Assembly: GCF_026013415.1 (NCBI RefSeq)
Contig: NZ_JAPDOK010000001.1
Coordinates: 62,001-126,000 of the forward strand
Length of the DNA stretch: 64,000 nt
Reading direction: 5' to 3'
Source of the DNA: Sphingomonas caeni
GTDB taxonomy: Bacteria; Pseudomonadota; Alphaproteobacteria; Sphingomonadales; Sphingomonadaceae
The notes beneath the pieces were generated by a model. It was not told where the DNA came from and ran no database searches. It worked only from the letters and a program-made list of their open reading frames with translations. Each line of letters begins with the position of its first letter. The stretch's first letter is position 1. The translations under genes were made by a program, and so were the position numbers. Below are positions 1-9,177 of the stretch, piece by piece.

Positions 1-93
1 CATATCGTCGAGCGCCACCGCGGCCGGCTCGACATCGTCAGCAGCGTCGGCAAGGGCACCAGCGTGGTCATCCTGCTCCCGGCGCAGCGCTGA
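1..93 (+). CDS. phoR: C-terminal end of a sensor histidine kinase, probably PhoR
   Basis: The window opens inside a gene. Frame 1 gives 30 residues to a TGA, including RGRLDIVSSVGKGTSVVILL, which is the end of a histidine-kinase ATPase domain (G2 box G-x-G-T followed by the last strand). The kinase identity is visible. The PhoR assignment is inferred from position: a Pho box and pstSCAB-phoU-phoB follow directly on the same strand. PhoR is the membrane kinase that phosphorylates PhoB when phosphate is scarce. Only the last roughly 7% of such a protein can be seen. Confidence 0.75.
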   Translation, partial: HIVERHRGRLDIVSSVGKGTSVVILLPAQR

Positions 94-115
94 GGCCCGG
101 CCCCTGAAACCTGGG

Positions 116-133
116 CTGTCATGAACCTGTCAC
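116..133 (+). promoter_or_regulatory. Pho box (PhoB operator) upstream of pstS
   Basis: CTGTCATGAACCTGTCAC is two 7-bp direct repeats 11 bp apart. It matches the CTGTCAT-N4-CTGTCA(T/C) PhoB consensus at nearly every position. It lies 82 bp upstream of the pstS start, after the kinase stop, so it fits PhoB activation of the pst-pho operon, which itself encodes PhoB (autoregulation). Confidence 0.85.
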
Positions 134-214
134 GCAGGTGACCCAAGGCGTCCATGGGGCGCGCAGCATCACCCGAAGCCCCTAAACCGGAAACCCCCGA
201 GACAGGAGGCGGCG

Positions 215-1246
215 ATGCGTAACCGGCTGACTCTTCTCGCTTTTGTGGCGTGCGCGCTCGGCGCTTGCAGCGGCAGCGCGACTCGGGAGATCCGAGTCGT
301 CGGATCGTCGACGGTGTTCCCCTTCACCACCGCGGTCGCCGAAGCCTTTGTCAACGCCGACAAGAGCCGCAAGACGCCCGTCATCGAATCGACCGGCACC
401 GGCGCCGGGTTCAAGGAATTCTGCAAGGGCGTCGGCGCGCAATTCCCCGACATCGCCGATGCCTCGCGCCGAATGAAGCGCTCCGAATATGACGGGTGCC
501 AGAAGAACGGCGTCGGCGACATCATGGAGATCCAGATCGGCGTCGACGGCATCGTCATGGCCGAATCGAACAACGGCCCCAAGATGGCGCTGACCCGAAA
601 GGACATCTATTTGGCGCTCGTCGCCAATCCGATGGGCAAGCCCAACACCGCCAGGACGTGGCGCGACGTCAATCCGGCACTGCCGGCGATCCCGATCCAG
701 GTGTTCGGCCCACCCTCGACCAGCGGCACGCGCGATGCCTTTGCCGAGCTGATCATCGAGCCCGGCTGCCTTGCGGTCTGGCCCGAGGCGGCGGCGCTCA
801 AGAAGGACAGCGACCCCTCCAAGTTCGAAATGGCCTGCCGCCGCATCCGCGACGACGGGCCCTATGTCGACAAGGGCGAAAACGACAATCTGATCGTCCA
901 GGGCCTGAACCAGAACCCCAATGCGCTCGGCATCTTCGGCTATTCCTACATGGAGGAGAACAAGGGTACGCTCCACGGCGTCACCATCGACGGCACGCAG
1001 CCCAGCTATGAGACGATCGCCAGCACCCAATATCCCGGCGCGCGGCCGCTCTACCTCTATGTGAAGAAGCGCCACCTCAATGCGGTTCCGGGCCTCCCGG
1101 CCTTTCTCCAGCTCTATGCGGCCTTGTGGGACCCGGCCGGCCCGCTCGCGAAGCACGGGCTGATCGCCGCATCGCGGACGGTGCGCAACACTTCGCTCGA
1201 CATCATCAACAACGGGATCGCGCTCGATCCCGAGAAGCTGCCCTGA
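215..1246 (+). CDS. pstS: Phosphate ABC transporter substrate-binding lipoprotein PstS
   Basis: The 343-residue product starts with a short lipoprotein signal whose lipobox LGAC puts the lipidated cysteine at residue 18. The mature start IRVVGSSTVFPF is the classic PstS phosphate-loop opening, and GPPSTSGTRDAF is the second anion-binding segment. PstS captures periplasmic phosphate and delivers it to PstCA. The start is supported by the GACAGGAGGCGG ribosome site a few bases upstream. pstC begins 4 bp after the stop, and the Pho box lies upstream. Being a predicted lipoprotein rather than a soluble protein is the one departure from the E. coli form. Confidence 0.95.
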   Translation: MRNRLTLLAFVACALGACSGSATREIRVVGSSTVFPFTTAVAEAFVNADKSRKTPVIESTGTGAGFKEFCKGVGAQFPDIADASRRMKRSEYDGCQKNGVGDIMEIQIGVDGIVMAESNNGPKMALTRKDIYLALVANPMGKPNTARTWRDVNPALPAIPIQVFGPPSTSGTRDAFAELIIEPGCLAVWPEAAALKKDSDPSKFEMACRRIRDDGPYVDKGENDNLIVQGLNQNPNALGIFGYSYMEENKGTLHGVTIDGTQPSYETIASTQYPGARPLYLYVKKRHLNAVPGLPAFLQLYAALWDPAGPLAKHGLIAASRTVRNTSLDIINNGIALDPEKLP

Positions 1247-1250
1247 CGCT

Positions 1251-2627
1251 TTGAACGCCTTCGCGCTTCTGTTCCTGATCGCCGGACTAGGCCTGATCGG
1301 CTGGCTGACCGGCCGCGCGCGCGCGGTGCGGTTCGATCGCGGCGCGCGCGGGCGGGTGAATTCGCTGCCGTCGCAGCATGGCTGGTATGTGGCGCTGTGG
1401 ACGTTGCTGCCGGCCTTGCTGTTCGTCGCGGTGTGGAGCGCGGTGAGCCCGGGGCTAATCCGCCAGGCGGTGCTCGAGCATCCCGCCGCCGCCAAGCTTT
1501 CCGACTTCGCGTTCGAGCGCGACGCGGTGATCGACGAGGCCGGGCGGGTCGCCGCCGACCCCCGGGCGAGCGCGTTCAACCCGATCGCCGCGGAGCTTGC
1601 CCCCGCGGTACGCGAGGCGCGGTCGCGCTATGGCTGGATGGGCGGCGGGACGGCGATGCTGCTCGCCTTTGCGGGCGGCGCCTTCGCCTTTTCGCGGCTG
1701 AGCGTGGATTTCCGCGCGCGCACAAGGGTCGAGCGATGGGTGATGCTGATCCTGCTGCTCGCCTCGCTGATCGCGATCCTGACGACGATCGGCATCTTCC
1801 TGTCTTTGCTGTGGGAATCGCTGCGCTTCTTTTCGGCGGTGTCTCCGGTCGAGTTACTGTTCGGCACCCATTGGAGCCCGCAGGTGATCGACCCCAAACA
1901 TCCGGGCGCGTCGCTGGGCGCGGTGCCGCTCTTCTGGGGGACCTTCTTCATCGGCGCGGTGATCGCGATGATCGTCGCGATCCCGTTCGGGCTGATGAGC
2001 GCGATCTATCTGACCCAATATGCGCCGGCACGTGTACGCGCCTGGATGAAGCCGATGCTCGAGATTCTCGCGGGCGTGCCGACCGTGGTCTATGGCTATT
2101 TCGCGGCGCTCACCGTCGCGCCGGCGGTGCGCAACCTCGCGGTGGCGCTGGGCGACACCTATGCGAGTTCCGAAAGCGCGCTGGCGGCGGGGCTGGTGAT
2201 GGGGGTGATGATCATCCCCTTCGTCTCCTCGATGGCTGACGATGCGATCGCGGCGGTGCCGACCGCGATGCGCGACGGGTCGCTCGCGATGGGCGCGACC
2301 ACCAGCGAGACGATCGGCCGGGTGCTGATCCCCGCTGCGCTGCCCGGCGTGGTCGCGGGCGTGCTGCTCGCGGTCAGCCGCGCGATCGGCGAGACGATGA
2401 TCGTGGTGATGGCCGCGAGCGGCGCGGCGAACGTCACGCTCAACCCGTTCGAAAGCGCCACCACCGTCACCAAGCAGATCGTCGACCTGCTGACCGGCGA
2501 GGCCGAATTCGACAGCCCCAAGACACTCGCCGCCTTCGCGCTGGGGCTGACGCTCTTCGTCATCACGCTGCTGCTCAACATCTTCGCGCTACGCGTCGTG
2601 AAGAAATACCGGGAGGCGTATGAATAG
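1251..2627 (+). CDS. pstC: Phosphate ABC transporter permease PstC
   Basis: The 458-residue inner-membrane permease has the usual six-helix MetI-like core in its C-terminal two thirds, with the EAA loop visible around GATTSETIGRVLIPAALPGV. The N-terminal third adds two membrane spans and a roughly 100-residue extracytoplasmic segment, a longer form common in alphaproteobacterial PstC. The best start is TTG at 1251, 4 bp after the pstS stop. The 3' end overlaps pstA by 8 bp, implying translational coupling. With PstA it forms the phosphate channel driven by PstB. Confidence 0.93.
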   Translation: MNAFALLFLIAGLGLIGWLTGRARAVRFDRGARGRVNSLPSQHGWYVALWTLLPALLFVAVWSAVSPGLIRQAVLEHPAAAKLSDFAFERDAVIDEAGRVAADPRASAFNPIAAELAPAVREARSRYGWMGGGTAMLLAFAGGAFAFSRLSVDFRARTRVERWVMLILLLASLIAILTTIGIFLSLLWESLRFFSAVSPVELLFGTHWSPQVIDPKHPGASLGAVPLFWGTFFIGAVIAMIVAIPFGLMSAIYLTQYAPARVRAWMKPMLEILAGVPTVVYGYFAALTVAPAVRNLAVALGDTYASSESALAAGLVMGVMIIPFVSSMADDAIAAVPTAMRDGSLAMGATTSETIGRVLIPAALPGVVAGVLLAVSRAIGETMIVVMAASGAANVTLNPFESATTVTKQIVDLLTGEAEFDSPKTLAAFALGLTLFVITLLLNIFALRVVKKYREAYE

Positions 2628-3873
2628 CGCCCGCACCCCCACCGACTGGAAGGGCACGGCGATGCAGGCGCGCATCCGCCGGCGCTACCGCTCCGAGCGC
2701 GCGTTCAAGCTGGCCGGGCTGGCGGCGGTGATCCTGTCCGCGGCGTTCCTCGCCTTCCTGCTCGTCACGATGGCGTGGAACGGCGCGGGCGGCTTCACGC
2801 GCACCGAGGTGGCGCTGAAGCTCGATTTCCCGGCCATGGCGCTGCCGGTCACGCCGACCCAGCTGCGCTCCCCCGCCGCCGATCTGGCGCTGAGCGGCGC
2901 CGGCCTGAAGAATGCGGTCGAGACGGCCGGCGAGGGCTGGGTCTCGGACAGCGCATGGATGAAGGTGCGCGACGCGATCAAGGCCGATCCGTCGATGCTT
3001 GGGCGGAGCCAGGTCATCTGGTTGCCCGCATCGCCCGCCGTGGAAGCCGAAATGCGCGGCGGCCCCGATGCCGGGCTGGAAGTACATGTGCTCCAGAGCC
3101 GGGGCCTGGTGCGCACCGGCTTCAACTTGGATTTCCTGACCGCCAGCAATTCGACCGACCCGACCGCGGCGGGCATCTGGGGCGCGCTCAAGGGGTCGCT
3201 GCTGACGATGCTGGTCACCTTCCTGATCGCCTTCCCGGTCGGGGTGCTCTCGGCCATCTATCTCGAGGAGTATGCGGCGCGGAACCGCTGGACCGACCTG
3301 ATCGAGGTCTCGATCAACAATCTCGCGGCGGTGCCCTCGATCATCTTCGGGCTGCTCGGGCTCGCGGTGTTCCTCGGCACCTTCAGCCTGTTCGGCCACA
3401 CTATCGGCCCGCTCTTCCCGCGATCGGCGGCGGTGGTGGGCGGGCTCACGCTCGCGCTGATGATCATGCCCGTGATCGTCATCGCCAGCCGTAACGCGAT
3501 CAAGGCCGTCCCGCCCTCGATCCGCGACGCCGCCTATGCGGTAGGCGCGAGCCGGGTGCAGGTGGTGTTCCACCACGTCCTGCCGCTCGCGCTGCCGGGC
3601 ATCCTCACGGGCACGATCATCGGCATGGCGCGGGCGCTGGGCGAGACCGCGCCCCTGCTGCTGATCGGGATGCGCGCCTTCATCGTCACCCCGCCCGAAG
3701 GCTTCACCGATCCCTCGACCGTATTGCCGGTGCAGATCTTCCTCTGGTCCGACGAGGTCAGCCGCGGCTTCATCGAGAAGACCAGCGCCGCGATCATCGT
3801 GCTGCTCGTCTTCCTGCTCGCCATGAACGGGCTCGCCATCTACCTTCGCAACAAATTCGAGACCCGCTGGTGA
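2620..3873 (+). CDS. pstA: Phosphate ABC transporter permease PstA
   Basis: This 417-residue inner-membrane permease pairs with PstC. Its C-terminal half carries the MetI-like domain with the EAA motif ([21 protein letters not shown]) and the ALGETAPLL segment typical of PstA. The first roughly 170 residues hold one membrane span and a soluble region, corresponding to the N-terminal DUF3333 extension found in alphaproteobacterial PstA. The ATG overlaps the end of pstC, and the TGA overlaps the pstB start by one base. Confidence 0.93.
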   Translation: MNSARTPTDWKGTAMQARIRRRYRSERAFKLAGLAAVILSAAFLAFLLVTMAWNGAGGFTRTEVALKLDFPAMALPVTPTQLRSPAADLALSGAGLKNAVETAGEGWVSDSAWMKVRDAIKADPSMLGRSQVIWLPASPAVEAEMRGGPDAGLEVHVLQSRGLVRTGFNLDFLTASNSTDPTAAGIWGALKGSLLTMLVTFLIAFPVGVLSAIYLEEYAARNRWTDLIEVSINNLAAVPSIIFGLLGLAVFLGTFSLFGHTIGPLFPRSAAVVGGLTLALMIMPVIVIASRNAIKAVPPSIRDAAYAVGASRVQVVFHHVLPLALPGILTGTIIGMARALGETAPLLLIGMRAFIVTPPEGFTDPSTVLPVQIFLWSDEVSRGFIEKTSAAIIVLLVFLLAMNGLAIYLRNKFETRW

Positions 3874-4649
3874 TGACCGATCGCGTCCCCTCCTCCCCCA
3901 AGATGTCGGCGCGGGGCGTCAATGTGAGCTATGGCGGCACGCCCGCGATCCAGGACGTGTCGATCGATATCGACATGGAGAATGTGACGGCGTTCATAGG
4001 CCCGTCGGGCTGCGGCAAATCGACCTTCCTGCGCACGCTCAACCGGATGAACGACACCATCCCGAGCGCGAAGGTGACCGGCGACATCACCCTCGACGGC
4101 GAGGATATCTATTCCGCGGCGATGGACGTGGTGCAGCTGCGCGCGCGGGTCGGCATGGTGTTCCAGAAGCCCAATCCCTTCCCCAAGTCGATCTTCGAGA
4201 ATGTCGCATACGGCCCGCGCATCCACGGCCTTGCCGCGTCGCGGCCCGACATGGAGGCGATCGTCGAGCGCTCGCTCAAGCGGGCGGGCCTGTGGGATGA
4301 GGTCAAGGACCGTCTCAGCGACAGCGGCACCGCGCTTTCGGGCGGGCAGCAGCAGCGGCTGTGCATCGCGCGTGCGATCGCGGTCGATCCCGAAGTCATT
4401 CTGATGGACGAGCCCTGCTCGGCGCTCGATCCGATCGCCACCGCCAAGATCGAGGAGCTGATCCACGAGCTGCGCGGCCGCTATGCGATCGTGGTCGTGA
4501 CGCATAACATGCAGCAGGCGGCGCGTGTTTCGCAGCGCACGGCCTTTTTCCATCTCGGCCAGCTGGTCGAATATGGCGCGACCGACGACATCTTCACCAA
4601 TCCGCGCCAGGAGCGCACCAAGGATTACATCACCGGAAGGTACGGATGA
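3873..4649 (+). CDS. pstB: Phosphate ABC transporter ATPase PstB
   Basis: The 258-residue ATPase has Walker [10 protein letters not shown] (43-51), signature LSGGQQQR (155-162) and Walker B VILMDE (175-180). These are followed by the [14 protein letters not shown] segment diagnostic of PstB. It hydrolyses ATP on the cytoplasmic face of PstCA to import phosphate. ATG at 3873 is chosen, in a TGATG overlap with pstA; an in-frame GTG lies one codon earlier. phoU starts inside its last codons. Confidence 0.96.
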   Translation: MTDRVPSSPKMSARGVNVSYGGTPAIQDVSIDIDMENVTAFIGPSGCGKSTFLRTLNRMNDTIPSAKVTGDITLDGEDIYSAAMDVVQLRARVGMVFQKPNPFPKSIFENVAYGPRIHGLAASRPDMEAIVERSLKRAGLWDEVKDRLSDSGTALSGGQQQRLCIARAIAVDPEVILMDEPCSALDPIATAKIEELIHELRGRYAIVVVTHNMQQAARVSQRTAFFHLGQLVEYGATDDIFTNPRQERTKDYITGRYG

Positions 4650-5350
4650 TGGCCAGCAGCCACGAACATACCGTCAAGGCTTTCGACCAGGATATCGGCC
4701 AGCTGCGCGCGCTGATCAGCCAGATGGGCGGGCTGGCCGAAGAGGCGATCCACGACGCGATGAAGGCGCTCCAGCGGGGCGACATCAGGCTCGCCGAAAC
4801 GGTCCGCGGCAAGGACAAGGCGATCGACGCGATCGAGCTCGAGGTCGAGCGGCTCGCGGTCAGGGTGATCGCGCTGCGCGCGCCGATGGCGGACGACCTG
4901 CGCGAGGTGGTGGCGGCGCTCAAGATCGCCGCGGTGGTCGAGCGGATCGGCGACTATGCCAAGAACATCGCCAAGCGCGTGCCGATGATCCATGCCGAGG
5001 GCGAGGAGCGGATCGAGGCGGTCTCGCTGCTCCCGGCCATGGCGCAGCTCGCCAGCGACATGGTCCATGACGTGCTCGACGCCTTTTCGGCGCGCGATTA
5101 CGAGGCCGCGGCCGCGGTCTGCCAGCGCGACAGCGCGCTCGACGATTTCTACGACTCGATCTTCCGTACCTTGGTCACCTTCATGATCGAGAATCCCCAG
5201 ACGATCAGCCAGGTCGCGCACCTGCTGTTCGTCGCCAAGAATATCGAACGCATCGGCGATCATGCGACCAACGTCGCCGAGATGGTCTATTTTGCAGCGA
5301 CCGGCCGCTACCTGACCGATCGCGAAGCCAACGAACAGGGCGACAGCTAA
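4646..5350 (+). CDS. phoU: Phosphate signalling protein PhoU
   Basis: The 234-residue all-helical protein contains two PhoU repeats, each with the metal-binding E/D-rich motif: one around [13 protein letters not shown] and one around [13 protein letters not shown]. PhoU links the Pst transporter to PhoR and shuts off PhoB when phosphate is plentiful. The ATG overlaps the pstB stop and the TAA overlaps the phoB ATG by one base, so it sits inside a tightly coupled operon. Confidence 0.95.
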   Translation: MMASSHEHTVKAFDQDIGQLRALISQMGGLAEEAIHDAMKALQRGDIRLAETVRGKDKAIDAIELEVERLAVRVIALRAPMADDLREVVAALKIAAVVERIGDYAKNIAKRVPMIHAEGEERIEAVSLLPAMAQLASDMVHDVLDAFSARDYEAAAAVCQRDSALDDFYDSIFRTLVTFMIENPQTISQVAHLLFVAKNIERIGDHATNVAEMVYFAATGRYLTDREANEQGDS

Positions 5351-6042
5351 TGGCACGGGCAAGAATGTTACTCGTCGAGGACGATGCGGCGCTGGCCGAA
5401 CTCGTCACCTGGCACTTCAAGCGCGAGGATTTCGACGTCAAGCACACTCCTGACGGCGAGGAGGCATTGCTGCTCGCCAAGGAAGCGACGCCGGACATCG
5501 TCCTGCTCGACTGGATGGTCGAGGGGATTTCGGGGATCGAGGTCTGCCGGCGCCTGCGCCGCATGCCCGAGACCGCCAACATTCCGATCATCATGCTCAC
5601 CGCGCGCGGCGAGGAAGAGGACCGCGTCCGCGGACTCGAAACCGGGGCGGACGATTATGTCACCAAGCCCTTCAGCCCGCGCGAGCTGGTCGCGCGCGTC
5701 GGCGCGGTGCTGCGCCGCGTGCGCCCGGCGCTCGCCGGCGAGGCGCTGACCTATGCCGACATCGAGATGGACACGGTGGGCCACAAGGTCCGCCGCGGCG
5801 GCGAGGTCGTGCCGCTGGGCCCCACCGAATTCCGCCTGCTCAAGCATTTCCTCGAACATCCCGGCTGGGTGTTCTCGCGCGAGCGGCTGCTCGACGCGGT
5901 CTGGGGGCATGACAGCGATATCGAGAGCCGCACGGTGGACGTCCATATCCGGCGGCTGCGCAAGGCGATCAATCGCGGCGACAAGCCGGATATCATCCGG
6001 ACGGTGCGTTCAGCGGGCTATGCGCTGGATTCGGGAGCCTAA
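5350..6042 (+). CDS. phoB: Phosphate regulon response regulator PhoB
   Basis: The 230-residue OmpR-family regulator has an N-terminal receiver with acidic pocket EDD (10-12), phosphoacceptor D54 in VLLDWM and the conserved lysine in VTKPFS. A C-terminal winged helix follows, containing GPTEFRLLKHFLEHPG and SRTVDVHIRRLRKAI, close to E. coli PhoB. It activates Pho-box promoters, including the one in front of pstS here. It is the last gene of the operon; the next gene begins 62 bp later with its own ribosome site. Confidence 0.95.
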   Translation: MARARMLLVEDDAALAELVTWHFKREDFDVKHTPDGEEALLLAKEATPDIVLLDWMVEGISGIEVCRRLRRMPETANIPIIMLTARGEEEDRVRGLETGADDYVTKPFSPRELVARVGAVLRRVRPALAGEALTYADIEMDTVGHKVRRGGEVVPLGPTEFRLLKHFLEHPGWVFSRERLLDAVWGHDSDIESRTVDVHIRRLRKAINRGDKPDIIRTVRSAGYALDSGA

Positions 6043-6104
6043 CGCCCCCTCCTGCGTTAGCCGCGCGAGCATCCCCCTCGCTCGAGTAATGCCAGGAGAG
6101 TAAA

Positions 6105-6398
6105 ATGAAGCTGATTGCCATCGCAGCAGCCTCGTTCGTCGCCTTCGCCGCCACCCCGGCGATGGCGCAAACCGTCGCGCCGACCCCGCCCGACGAGGTC
6201 CAGACCGTGGATGACCCCAAGGGCGGCTATCAGCCCACCCAGCCGCTGTTCAGCGCCCCGCCGCAGCCGGGCCAGACGGTGATCTTCGTGCCCAGCACCC
6301 GGACCCCGACCGAGGCCTATCCCCCGCCTCCGCCGCAGCGCTCCTACCCCATCTGCAAGCGCAACCAGTTCGACAATTGCCGCCAGCGCGGCGGCTGA
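6105..6398 (+). CDS. Small exported proline-rich protein, function unknown
   Basis: The 97-residue product has a clear Sec signal peptide (residues 1-22, cleavage after AMA-Q). A low-complexity mature part rich in Pro, Thr and Gln follows, ending in a short Cys-containing tail (YPICKRNQFDNCRQRGG) whose two cysteines could form a disulfide. The start has a good ribosome site (CCAGGAGAG). I do not recognise a named domain. The composition suggests a periplasmic or envelope protein. It follows phoB by 62 bp and could be read from the pho operon or its own promoter. Confidence 0.8.
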   Translation: MKLIAIAAASFVAFAATPAMAQTVAPTPPDEVQTVDDPKGGYQPTQPLFSAPPQPGQTVIFVPSTRTPTEAYPPPPPQRSYPICKRNQFDNCRQRGG

Positions 6399-6492
6399 TC
6401 CGCTTGCAACGCCGGGAACCGGGGTGGCCATGATGCACCCGGTTCCCCTTTGCCCGATCCGGGCCTAGGAAGCGCTCCAAAGGAGAGCTTCC

Positions 6493-7386
6493 ATGACCAT
6501 TTCGTTCAAGGACCGCGTCGCGATCGTCACCGGCGCCGGCGGCGGGCTCGGCCGCGCCTATGCGCTCGAACTGGCGCGGCGCGGGGCGAAGCTGGTCGTC
6601 AACGATCTGGGCGCGAGCCGCGACGGCACCGGCCATTCGGATGCAGCCCTGGCGGTGGTCAGGGAGATCGAGGCGCTCGGCGGCGAGGCGATGTCGAACG
6701 GCGGCAGCGTCACCGAATATGACCAGATGGTCGCGATGGTCGCCGCGGCGAAGGAGCGCTGGGGCCGGATCGACATCCTGATCAACAATGCGGGCGTCTT
6801 GCGCGACAAGAGTTTCGCCAAGATGGAGCCCGCCGACTTCGATTTCGTGGTCAAGGTCCATCTGATCGGCTCGGCGAATTGCACCAAGGCGGTTTGGGAC
6901 ACGATGCGCGAGGCCAATTACGGCCGCATCCTGATGACCGCCTCCTCAACCGGGCTCTACGGGAATTTCGGCCAGGCCAATTACGGCGCGGCGAAGCTGG
7001 GTCTGGCGGGGCTGACCAAGACGCTCCACCTCGAGGGTGCGAAGTTCAACATCAAGGTCAACACGCTCGCGCCGGTCGCGGGGACGCGGATGACCGAGGA
7101 CATTTTCCCCGAAGCCGCTTTCAAGATGTTCGCGCCCGAAAATGTCGCGCCCGCGGCATTGTTCCTGGTGTCAGAGGACGCGCCGACCAACGCGATCGTC
7201 GGCGCGGGCGCGGGGGTTTTCCAGTCGGCGTTCGTGACGCTGACGCCGGGGGTGCGGCTGCAGGGCGAGGAGCTATCGCCCGAAGGCGTGGCGGCGCACT
7301 GGGCGCAGATCACCGACCGGACCGGCGAGATCGTGCCGAATTCGGGTGCGGAGCAGAGCATGCTGATCCTGGGAAAGCTGCAATAG
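6493..7386 (+). CDS. Short-chain dehydrogenase of the 17-beta-HSD type 4 / peroxisomal MFE-like group
   Basis: The 297-residue SDR has TGAGGGLGRAYA as the nucleotide-binding glycine motif, NNAG at the central strand, and the Ser-Tyr-Lys triad in TASSTGLYGNFGQANYGAAK. The longer C-terminal part (GVFQSAFVTLTPG onward) is typical of the (3R)-hydroxyacyl-CoA dehydrogenase domain of the multifunctional beta-oxidation enzyme family rather than of FabG. The likely role is NAD-dependent oxidation of hydroxyacyl-CoA or steroid-like substrates. The ribosome site AAAGGAGAG supports the ATG. The substrate cannot be told from the sequence. Confidence 0.85.
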   Translation: MTISFKDRVAIVTGAGGGLGRAYALELARRGAKLVVNDLGASRDGTGHSDAALAVVREIEALGGEAMSNGGSVTEYDQMVAMVAAAKERWGRIDILINNAGVLRDKSFAKMEPADFDFVVKVHLIGSANCTKAVWDTMREANYGRILMTASSTGLYGNFGQANYGAAKLGLAGLTKTLHLEGAKFNIKVNTLAPVAGTRMTEDIFPEAAFKMFAPENVAPAALFLVSEDAPTNAIVGAGAGVFQSAFVTLTPGVRLQGEELSPEGVAAHWAQITDRTGEIVPNSGAEQSMLILGKLQ

Positions 7387-7390
7387 CTCC

Positions 7391-7547
7391 ATTCCTCCCC
7401 GGAACGGGGAGGGGGACCATCCGAAGGATGGTGGAGGGGCCGCGCCGCAGGCGCGGTTGTCGCTCGCCGCACGGGATACCGCCGTCTGCGCGGCGGCCCC
7501 TCCACCACCGCTTCGCGGCGGTCCCCCTCCCCGTTCCGGGGAGGAAT
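7391..7547. repeat. Dispersed palindromic repeat, family B copy 1
   Basis: The outer arms are perfectly complementary over 28 bp (7391-7418 and 7520-7547). Inner GC-rich complementary blocks surround a short unique centre, so the whole 157 bp can fold as one long hairpin. A second, diverged copy lies at 58275-58402 and shares both the tip sequence and the CACCACCGCTTCGCGGCGG core. It sits between a gene stop and the next promoter and has no coding potential. Confidence 0.8.
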
Positions 7548-7610
7548 AGTACCGTATTGCTACACTAATACACCTATGCTATACGCCTCCCAACGAAGGA
7601 GGAGGATTCC

Positions 7611-8732
7611 ATGTATAGCGAGAGCGATCTTGCGAACGCGGTGGAGGCAGGGGTGATGACCCAGGCCCAGGCCGATGCGTTTCGCAACCATATCGCCGAG
7701 GGCCGCTCGGCGCCCGCGGTCGATGAAGAGCATTTCAAGCTGCTGACCGGCTTCAACGACATCTTCGTCGCGATCGCGACGCTGCTGATCCTCGTCGCGG
7801 TGGGCTGGATCGGCGCCTATATCGGCGGCCACACCTTCAACATCCAGCGCGGCGGACCGGTCGAGATCGGCGCGACCGTTTCCACCGGCGCGTTTGTCGT
7901 CGCGATCACCAGCTGGCTGCTCGCCGAATATTTCACCCGCCAGCGCCGCATGGCGCTCCCCTCGATCCTGCTGTTGCTGGGCTTTGCCTGGGGTGTCTTC
8001 GCCGGCGTCGGCGCGCTCTTCGCCGCCAACACGCCCTGGCTCGCCGAGCAGCTCCATATCGACCTCAACGACGAGATCCGGATGAAGCAGCTGGTGGGCG
8101 GCATCGCGATCGTCGTCGGGGTGATCACCGCGGCCGCGACCTGGATCCACTGGCGCCGCTTCATGGTGCCGATCACCGCCGCGGTGGGCGCGGCAGCGCT
8201 CGTAACCGTCGCGATCGGATCGATCATGGCCTTCGTCCCCGGTTCGGAGGACTGGCTGAACTATATCGTCCTCGCCGCCGGCCTGATCGTGTTCACCTTC
8301 GCGATGCGCTGGGACATGTCGGACCTCGAGCGCCGGACGCGCCGCAGCGATGTCGCCTTCTGGCTCCATCTGCTCGCCGCGCCGCTGATCGCGCATCCGA
8401 TCTTCCACATGCTCGGCGTGTTCGACGGCAATATCAGCATCGCGATCGCGGTGGTGGTGCTCGGCCTCTATGTCGCCTTCGCGTTCGTGGCGCTGGCGAT
8501 CGACCGCCGCGCGCTGCTCGTCTCGAGCCTCGTCTATGTCCTGTACGCCATGTACTCGCTGTTCGAATCGACCGGCGCGGTCGAGCTCAGCGCGGCGCTG
8601 ACGGGGCTGGTGATCGGATCGGCGCTGCTGCTGCTCTCGGCCTTCTGGCAGCCGGTGCGCCGCGGCGTGGTGAGCCTGCTCGGCGGGCTGGGCGGCAGCT
8701 TGCCCCCGACGCAGCAAGTCGTGACGGCCTGA
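7611..8732 (+). CDS. Polytopic membrane protein, DUF2157-like
   Basis: The 373-residue protein has a short cytoplasmic N-terminus (SDLANAVEAGVMTQAQADAF) that resembles the helical start of DUF2157 proteins. About ten hydrophobic segments follow from residue 48 to 360, with short charged loops. No catalytic motif is visible. The start is supported by AAGGAGGAGG six bases upstream. It is probably an inner-membrane protein of unknown role. It stands alone between a palindromic repeat and a strong terminator, so it is likely monocistronic. Confidence 0.8.
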   Translation: MYSESDLANAVEAGVMTQAQADAFRNHIAEGRSAPAVDEEHFKLLTGFNDIFVAIATLLILVAVGWIGAYIGGHTFNIQRGGPVEIGATVSTGAFVVAITSWLLAEYFTRQRRMALPSILLLLGFAWGVFAGVGALFAANTPWLAEQLHIDLNDEIRMKQLVGGIAIVVGVITAAATWIHWRRFMVPITAAVGAAALVTVAIGSIMAFVPGSEDWLNYIVLAAGLIVFTFAMRWDMSDLERRTRRSDVAFWLHLLAAPLIAHPIFHMLGVFDGNISIAIAVVVLGLYVAFAFVALAIDRRALLVSSLVYVLYAMYSLFESTGAVELSAALTGLVIGSALLLLSAFWQPVRRGVVSLLGGLGGSLPPTQQVVTA

Positions 8733-8755
8733 CGTCCACAGGCCGGACAAGCGAA

Positions 8756-8790
8756 GGGCTCGGGAGGCGACTCCCGGGCCCTTTTTCTTT
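8756..8790 (+). terminator. Rho-independent terminator of the DUF2157-like gene
   Basis: An 11-bp GC-rich stem (GGGCTCGGGAG / CTCCCGGGCCC, one G-T pair) with a GCGA loop is followed by CTTTTTCTTT. It lies 24 bp after the stop codon. Confidence 0.85.
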
Positions 8791-8793
8791 GTC

Positions 8794-8821
8794 CGTCATC
8801 CCGGCGAAAGCCGGGATGACG
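8794..8821. repeat. Short palindrome CGTCATCCCGGC-GAAA-GCCGGGATGACG
   Basis: A perfect 12-bp inverted repeat closes a GAAA tetraloop. This REP-like unit is common in many proteobacterial genomes. It lies between convergent genes, 5 bp from the stop of the minus-strand gene, where it could also act as a bidirectional transcript end. Confidence 0.75.
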
Positions 8822-8825
8822 GCAA

Positions 8826-9164
8826 TTAGTCGGAGACAAGCTTCATCAGCCGCCGTTCGATCGGCGCCAGCACCGGGCCCAGCTCGTGCCCGCGCTTGAG
8901 CACGGTGCCGCCCTCCCCCACCAGCGCCCACATGCCCTGGCGGTTGCGCAGCGCCGGGCGCTTCTCGATCCGGTATTCGGGGCGTTCGGCGGCGCGGCGG
9001 AAGCAGGCGAAGACCGCGGCATCGGCGTCGAGCTGGATCGCATAGTCGCGCCAATGCCCCGCCGCGACCATCCGGCCATAGAGATCGAGGATGCGGGTAA
9101 GCTCGATACGCTCATAGCCGACCTGGGTCGGCTTGCTCAACGGCAGCGGGGTCACCGTCCCCAT
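8826..9164 (-). CDS. DUF2794 family protein
   Basis: This 112-residue soluble protein has no signal or membrane segment. The central FACFRRAAERPEYRIEKRP and the C-terminal GHELGPVLAPIERRLMKL match my memory of the alphaproteobacterial DUF2794 family; the biochemical role is unknown. It begins 13 bp downstream of cysE on the same strand, so the two are probably co-transcribed. Confidence 0.75.
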   Translation of the reverse strand: MGTVTPLPLSKPTQVGYERIELTRILDLYGRMVAAGHWRDYAIQLDADAAVFACFRRAAERPEYRIEKRPALRNRQGMWALVGEGGTVLKRGHELGPVLAPIERRLMKLVSD

Positions 9165-9177
9165 TCAGGTGGTCCGC

